Assembly: GCA_028455995.1 (NCBI GenBank)
Contig: JABELC010000005.1
Location: forward strand, 1,922,001 to 1,986,000
Length of the DNA: 64,000 nucleotides
Reading direction: 5' to 3'
Source of the DNA: Scleromitrula shiraiana
Lineage: Eukaryota > Ascomycota > Leotiomycetes > Helotiales > Sclerotiniaceae
The position numbers and the translations under genes were made by a program. Positions 60,401 to 64,000 of this stretch are shown piece after piece. The notes under the pieces were generated by a model, which saw only the letters and a list, made by a program, of their open reading frames with translations, was not told the DNA's origin and made no database searches. Position 1 is the stretch's first letter, and every line of letters begins with the position of its first letter.

Positions 60401-63347
60401 ACGATGTAGTGGGTATGGAACCGTTCGATCCCGTAGTAAAAAAATCGATATCTCCGTAATCTTCATCAACCTGCTGAGACGAACCAGAGTGTTTTCGCTT
60501 ACGCTGAATATCAGGATTGTGAGAGATCCGAATATTCTGGGACTCACTTTCAGAAGGAGTAGGAGAATTCGAAGCACGCCCCGATGATTTGGAGATCGTT
60601 GCCTCCGCAATCCTGTCAGCTTCTTCGGCATTTCTGATAGCATCCTTCGCTATGGCGAGAGACTTTATGGAAGAAGCAATAATGCCATCCATATCGCTCT
60701 TTTCCTCATACTTCCGCAAATAATCCAAAAGTTCTGGGTCCTGCTGTTTGAGTGGTTGCCTTGATACCGGAGGACCCTCCCGGCTCGGCGGTCTTGAAAA
60801 GGGTTCTTGAGTTGATTCTTGGTAGGAATCATCTAATTCTTCATCCGAGAGATCATTATGTAAATGGGTAGGGTCAATATCATTCTGGGACTCTTCGAGA
60901 CTGGTCAGACCACTTCGAGGCCTTGCTTTACCTCTGATTCCAGCCATGATCTTCTTTGCCTCATCTAAAAAGTCCTGAGTTGTGACAGATGGTTTTCGGT
61001 TATCTTGAGATTGCAAGCTCGCGCCAAGAGGTCTTTCGGAATGGATCGAATCGAGTTCAGCTTGAATTCTGGCTATTTTCTTCTCTTGAGACAATCTTGC
61101 ACTTTCATTTTGTATAGGAACGGATCGAGTGAAGGGAATATCATCGCGCTGTTGGCTACTCCGTTGACTAGGCGTGGGCGTTCGAGGTCGAAGAACTTGA
61201 CGCATTGCAAGAATTTTCGAATTGATGGCCTGATCCTCATGACGCCTAGCCCCCTTTCGCTTTCTTTCCGACGAAACTTGAATTGGACGTCTCGCAGACC
61301 CAGGAGAATCTTCTTGGAACGAATCTTCTGATTTTAATAAAGAAGTATCTGCCCTGTGTAAGGTTCGACGCCGTTTTGGCGTTGGATTCTTCAAAGGGGA
61401 CCTAGGTAATCGTTTCCCCTCCGCATCGCCATTCGACTTCCTAGGGGTCTTCAAATTCTCCCGAGTCTGAGACGAGAGGTGAATTATAGACGATGTAGAT
61501 GAGCCTGTTCCAGGTCGTTTTTTGTGAACGGTCAGAGTATGCTTAGTTGTGCTGCTCGTGGTGGTTGTAGATTTGGTGCGCTCTGTAATAACTCCTTCTT
61601 TCAAAACTGGAGAAGAGTCTAGTCTAAATCGGAATCTGGTTTGCGACTTTGGATCTAGTACAGGAAGCTCCACATGCTCTGGCTCATCTCCATTGCCCGT
61701 GTTGGAGTTGAAAGATGCTTCTTCACTGAATCGAAAACTGTCCAAATCGCCTACGCCGAAACTAGTGAATCTCTTCGAAGTTTGTTCTCTCGGCGGGCGT
61801 CGGTTCTCAGAAAGTGGTCTGATAGCACTGGTTTCGTCCATTTCGCGATTTGTAGGTTCGAAAGCAGTATTCGGTGGCACCGTTTCTTCATTATCACTTC
61901 CTTTCTCCTCGTACTGACTCAATCTGCGAAGGAGTTTTTGGCTTGTGAATGTATCGTAAGGACCGAAAAGCTTCAACGGACTACCAGAACTGCTTTTTGA
62001 AGATTTTGTTGGGCTACCATGAGGTGTATGAGATACCGGTGGAAGTTGTGAAGCTCCTTGTGGTTCGAGAAAATCGTTTGAGGCTCTGGTCTTTCGTATT
62101 TTGGGCAGTTGTGTTGTGTTGGCTTGAGTTGATTCGTCCACTGAAAGTGCCGATTCATCGATTGGTGGAAGAGATGAAGGACTTAGCATTCTATTTTGGA
62201 AGGAACCTTCTTGAGATCGTCCTCCTCGTCTAACATTGACAAAATTTCCGTTGTTCTTAAAGTCATCAGTGTCGGCCGTAATGTCTTCGGGTAGAGGCTG
62301 CGACGTATTCCTGAGTTCATCGGTCTTCTCAATGTGAATGTCATCAACTTTAAGCTGTTCTAAACGTTGTTGAAGCTCGGAAGGCGATATGTTCAACGGC
62401 GTAAAGCCATCCTCAGTATCATGCCTAGTCATATATATGGGTGAAAGTCCTTCGTTTCTGATATCGCTCTGCCCACTAACAACTCTGTCAACCTCGCCAA
62501 CCTCGAGGTAGCCTATCTTCGCGGAAGGATTGTCGGTGTTCGACGCCGAGTCGGAAGGAATTTGACTTTTCACAGGACTTATAGTATCCCCCGCGATTGG
62601 TCTAAAATCGCTGCCCCGGCTTAAATCATTTGTAGAAAATTCGCTACCGTAATCGTCGACCATTCTATGTCTTGTCGCTCGTGGTAATCGATCTTCATCG
62701 TCTTGTATAGGTTGGTCTTCTGACGGTAATTGGCTATCATCAAATCTCCGAGGACCTGACATTGGACGATAGACTGGAGGACTGGATGGCATAACACTAC
62801 TTTCCCCCAAATTGGGGGGCCTTCTAGATGGGTTGGCGAGGGGAGGTGGTTGAAATATCGTTTCTAGCCCAGCTGCACTAAATAAATCTCGCTGTTCCCC
62901 ATATGCAACATCTCCATTTAAAAGACGTTTCTTCCACTCCGGTGTATCGTACGAGCTCTTTTTAGGGGATGCGCTGAGGGATTTGTGTTGTACTGTATGA
63001 TATTGTACTGACTGTGCGCTCTCGTCTGATAAACGTCGAGATAATTTCCTTCCTCTGGAGCTCAATGGTATTTCACTTCGTAATTTGGATGGTTGATGCG
63101 ATCGTTGTGATAAAGGGATATTGTTCTCATTGAGACTTCTCTCACTTAGAGGATTGCTATCCGGCGCATTCAACCAAGCTTGTGTCTGGGTATTAAACGT
63201 CGGTATCGGTATGCGACTCGCATTTGCGCGGGCACTCGAAGACTCAGATGTACCATGCGATAAAGAAGGAAGATCTGGTTCAGGAGATCCAGATCTTGGT
63301 TGCGATACCCAATCCTCGGAAAGAGAATCTAACCAGGCCTGGTCCAT
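57408..63347 (-). CDS. cdc11: Septation initiation network scaffold Cdc11/Nud1 (leucine-rich repeat)
   Basis: Intronless, 1979 residues. The N-terminus MDQAWLDSLSEDWVSQPR and PEWKKRLLNGDVAYGEQRDLF (about 130-150), together with a very long disordered Ser/Pro-rich, basic-acidic middle and a C-terminal LRR domain, are the layout of the fungal SIN/MEN scaffold Cdc11 (S. pombe), Nud1 (budding yeast) and SnaD (Aspergillus); this is not the septin also called Cdc11. The LRR block spans about residues 1410-1740 (repeats such as LRNLTISHNQLSDL, LQQVDVSNNEIESL, LTDLDLRNCQIKEV, LRVLNLNFNALEEF). At the spindle pole body it recruits the GTPase and kinase cascade that couples mitotic exit to septation. 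Many SP/TP sites fit control by Cdk and Polo kinases. The first in-frame ATG was used. Confidence 0.88.
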   Translation of the reverse strand: MDQAWLDSLSEDWVSQPRSGSPEPDLPSLSHGTSESSSARANASRIPIPTFNTQTQAWLNAPDSNPLSERSLNENNIPLSQRSHQPSKLRSEIPLSSRGRKLSRRLSDESAQSVQYHTVQHKSLSASPKKSSYDTPEWKKRLLNGDVAYGEQRDLFSAAGLETIFQPPPLANPSRRPPNLGESSVMPSSPPVYRPMSGPRRFDDSQLPSEDQPIQDDEDRLPRATRHRMVDDYGSEFSTNDLSRGSDFRPIAGDTISPVKSQIPSDSASNTDNPSAKIGYLEVGEVDRVVSGQSDIRNEGLSPIYMTRHDTEDGFTPLNISPSELQQRLEQLKVDDIHIEKTDELRNTSQPLPEDITADTDDFKNNGNFVNVRRGGRSQEGSFQNRMLSPSSLPPIDESALSVDESTQANTTQLPKIRKTRASNDFLEPQGASQLPPVSHTPHGSPTKSSKSSSGSPLKLFGPYDTFTSQKLLRRLSQYEEKGSDNEETVPPNTAFEPTNREMDETSAIRPLSENRRPPREQTSKRFTSFGVGDLDSFRFSEEASFNSNTGNGDEPEHVELPVLDPKSQTRFRFRLDSSPVLKEGVITERTKSTTTTSSTTKHTLTVHKKRPGTGSSTSSIIHLSSQTRENLKTPRKSNGDAEGKRLPRSPLKNPTPKRRRTLHRADTSLLKSEDSFQEDSPGSARRPIQVSSERKRKGARRHEDQAINSKILAMRQVLRPRTPTPSQRSSQQRDDIPFTRSVPIQNESARLSQEKKIARIQAELDSIHSERPLGASLQSQDNRKPSVTTQDFLDEAKKIMAGIRGKARPRSGLTSLEESQNDIDPTHLHNDLSDEELDDSYQESTQEPFSRPPSREGPPVSRQPLKQQDPELLDYLRKYEEKSDMDGIIASSIKSLAIAKDAIRNAEEADRIAEATISKSSGRASNSPTPSESESQNIRISHNPDIQRKRKHSGSSQQVDEDYGDIDFFTTGSNGSIPTTSSRGSDSRRVIAPHTVSHLIPEQLAGMVFDRERNIWVKKKSGSGEKDGPNFLPSDETEDDPFEDIPDLSVDETQELMRLRAVAAKRKEDARLAKYLDDEGQQDMLNERPKNQQSEAMDVSEADVRPQSAPSKPTRRGSDNSIPEIKIRAASMGTENSLPSKKSKGQSGGKSPHKSHSSGHGKDREVTNEDMSISDDFETTTPQRPRNVTITFSSPIAEVIEAPNYTDDDELAKEEAYQSDYESFSESISDSIAVRKRKTKQRNGLRATFRGTARKLSVDGQQFMPRPVSRIDEQDEESFNKDKNIEKRNGSLASTTSSSSRKRDTNSVVLATPRPLHEIGTLELTPLSEFTMHQADESFGLNVSYVAKGKKHVPDENDGKKTLSHSIKKLVEKLTEVEPYEPFWEHMKEAVLEDKNLTSLHKLDEFCGHLEVLEVSNNQINQLNGAPSSLRNLTISHNQLSDLTAWGHLWNLQQVDVSNNEIESLSCFKNLVHLRDLKADNNKITSLQGISTLDGLTTLRLRGNPIETIDFGNTKLKQLTDLDLRNCQIKEVRNISQLDRLIYLNLINNKLDTFLFSNNDVCWAQQIQLSGNNLESFDASKTPKLRLLYLDYNRINTITGLLNKHRLDSLSVREQQPGTVMDTSFISEAFEVRKLYLSGNLLGTWESRAEFLNLQYLELANCGITSLPDDFGLLVPNLRVLNLNFNALEEFQCLLGIVRLKKLLIAGNRLSKVERLTRTLTAFSCLTTVDMRNNFVNHGFYPIAAERQLIKDGGFEIDELGVNCPYTLGNADPSRDARYSSCLDMTTKMMRRIYEIMIFGEKKDNPRLKIVDGLPVNRSVLQIRDAVWDRLLEAKLVKHPDANVIVEESHENKATEGKGKEKPVIGSIDTEIAKETRKSYVENLSEETTGRGQAVDDDDAELEALRENYRAMKLKVDRYCRFKDSRPKDVQQNESWQRTVHEASESTVLRGSTLDKPAIRKKVEFSKEDRWPVEDSFA

Positions 63348-64000
63348 CTTGGTGAATCCTCAAGGCAAGGCTGAGTGGGCATGAATTCGAATGTTATTGT
63401 TATTATATTTCGGTTAGACGCGTAAAAATAATCGCGTTCTTCTCCGATATAACTTAGGATAGGATATGATTATATTTAAATTATGGAAGTAAACAATGGA
63501 ATAGAATAAAAGAATTAATAGGTATATTTATAACCTATTTCTATTATACAGTACTGAAACTCTGGATATGACGCGTGAGAAGTTGATGTTGTTTCTAAAA
63601 AGTGTTCATATTCATATATTGGTATTTTTGTCGCGCCAAATAATGAGTTCAATCTATGGTGGGTGGTAGTGGCATTGAATCCATTATTATTGGAACCTGG
63701 TGAATTGGGTGGAAAAAATTAGTGGGAATCGGGAATTCGTGTCGTGCAGGAAAGATTAACAGGGGGTTGCTATGATAGCAACCCGGCGAGCCAGCCTGGG
63801 CCAGCCTTATTAATAACAGAATAACAGAATAATAGAATAACAGAACAACAAAATAAAAATCGAGTGAAGTACCTATCCTATCGCACCAGTCAGTAACAGT
63901 ATCTCCTTCACCGCTTGATAGCGACTTTGGAAATCAACTAAAAGAATAATCAGAACTCCACGATCATTTTCAATTTTATGTATTACCGAGTACAATACCC
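63348..64000. other. Promoter of cdc11; no gene to window end
   Basis: AT-rich 5' flank with AATAACAG pentamer-like repeats around 63815-63850. No RNA gene or ORF supported. Confidence 0.6.

Overview
This window is nuclear DNA of a filamentous ascomycete (Pezizomycotina). The genes are widely spaced. Introns are short (about 50-80 nt) with GT..AG ends and CTAAC/TACTAAT-type branch points. The gene set includes a SIN scaffold Cdc11/Nud1, ORC6, a DENN protein and a kinesin with GQSGAGKS P-loop. A 5-6 kb AT-rich block contains sequence copies that differ almost only by transitions, which is the pattern left by repeat-induced point mutation (RIP). A leotiomycete (Botrytis/Sclerotinia relatives) fits the overall look, but that is inference.

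Left part (1-13.4 kb): a secreted cysteine-rich protein (118-1081), a doubtful Ser-rich ORF (1972-2505), then about 4 kb of microsatellite-rich DNA ending in an intron-containing tRNA-Phe (minus). Next come a broken membrane-protein tail (7071-7462), an arylsulfotransferase-type pseudogene (8642-10350), and more simple repeats.

Middle (13.4-36 kb): an intact DENN/coiled-coil gene (13393-16284, minus) borders the AT-rich island (about 18-23.6 kb). The island holds an inverted-repeat element, two opposed copies of a retroelement-like block and a 126-bp AAT tract, and it ends at a tRNA-Trp gene. Beyond it lie an intradiol-dioxygenase-like pseudogene that has lost its central region, a three-exon gene of unknown function carrying an HExxH motif, TYW2 and an SSP120/nucleobindin-like EF-hand gene (convergent), and a 4.7-kb NRPS relic (C-A-T-C-T). 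Most of the NRPS stop codons can be explained by single C-to-T/G-to-A changes.

Right part (36-64 kb): mostly conserved housekeeping genes. These are ORC6 (replication origin), a 1728-residue kinesin, a small three-exon SAM-domain gene assembled only after splicing, a FAD/NAD(P)-binding oxidoreductase, ALG2 (N-glycan assembly), a peroxisomal enoyl-CoA hydratase/isomerase ending in SKL and sharing a divergent promoter with ALG2, and the 1979-residue Cdc11/Nud1 LRR scaffold. About 5 kb between ORC6 and the kinesin gene holds simple repeats and no convincing gene.

No CRISPR array, operon or bacterial-type element was seen. The main biological story is the contrast between intact housekeeping genes and a 7-36 kb stretch in which secreted-enzyme, membrane and secondary-metabolite genes have decayed around a RIP-marked repeat island.
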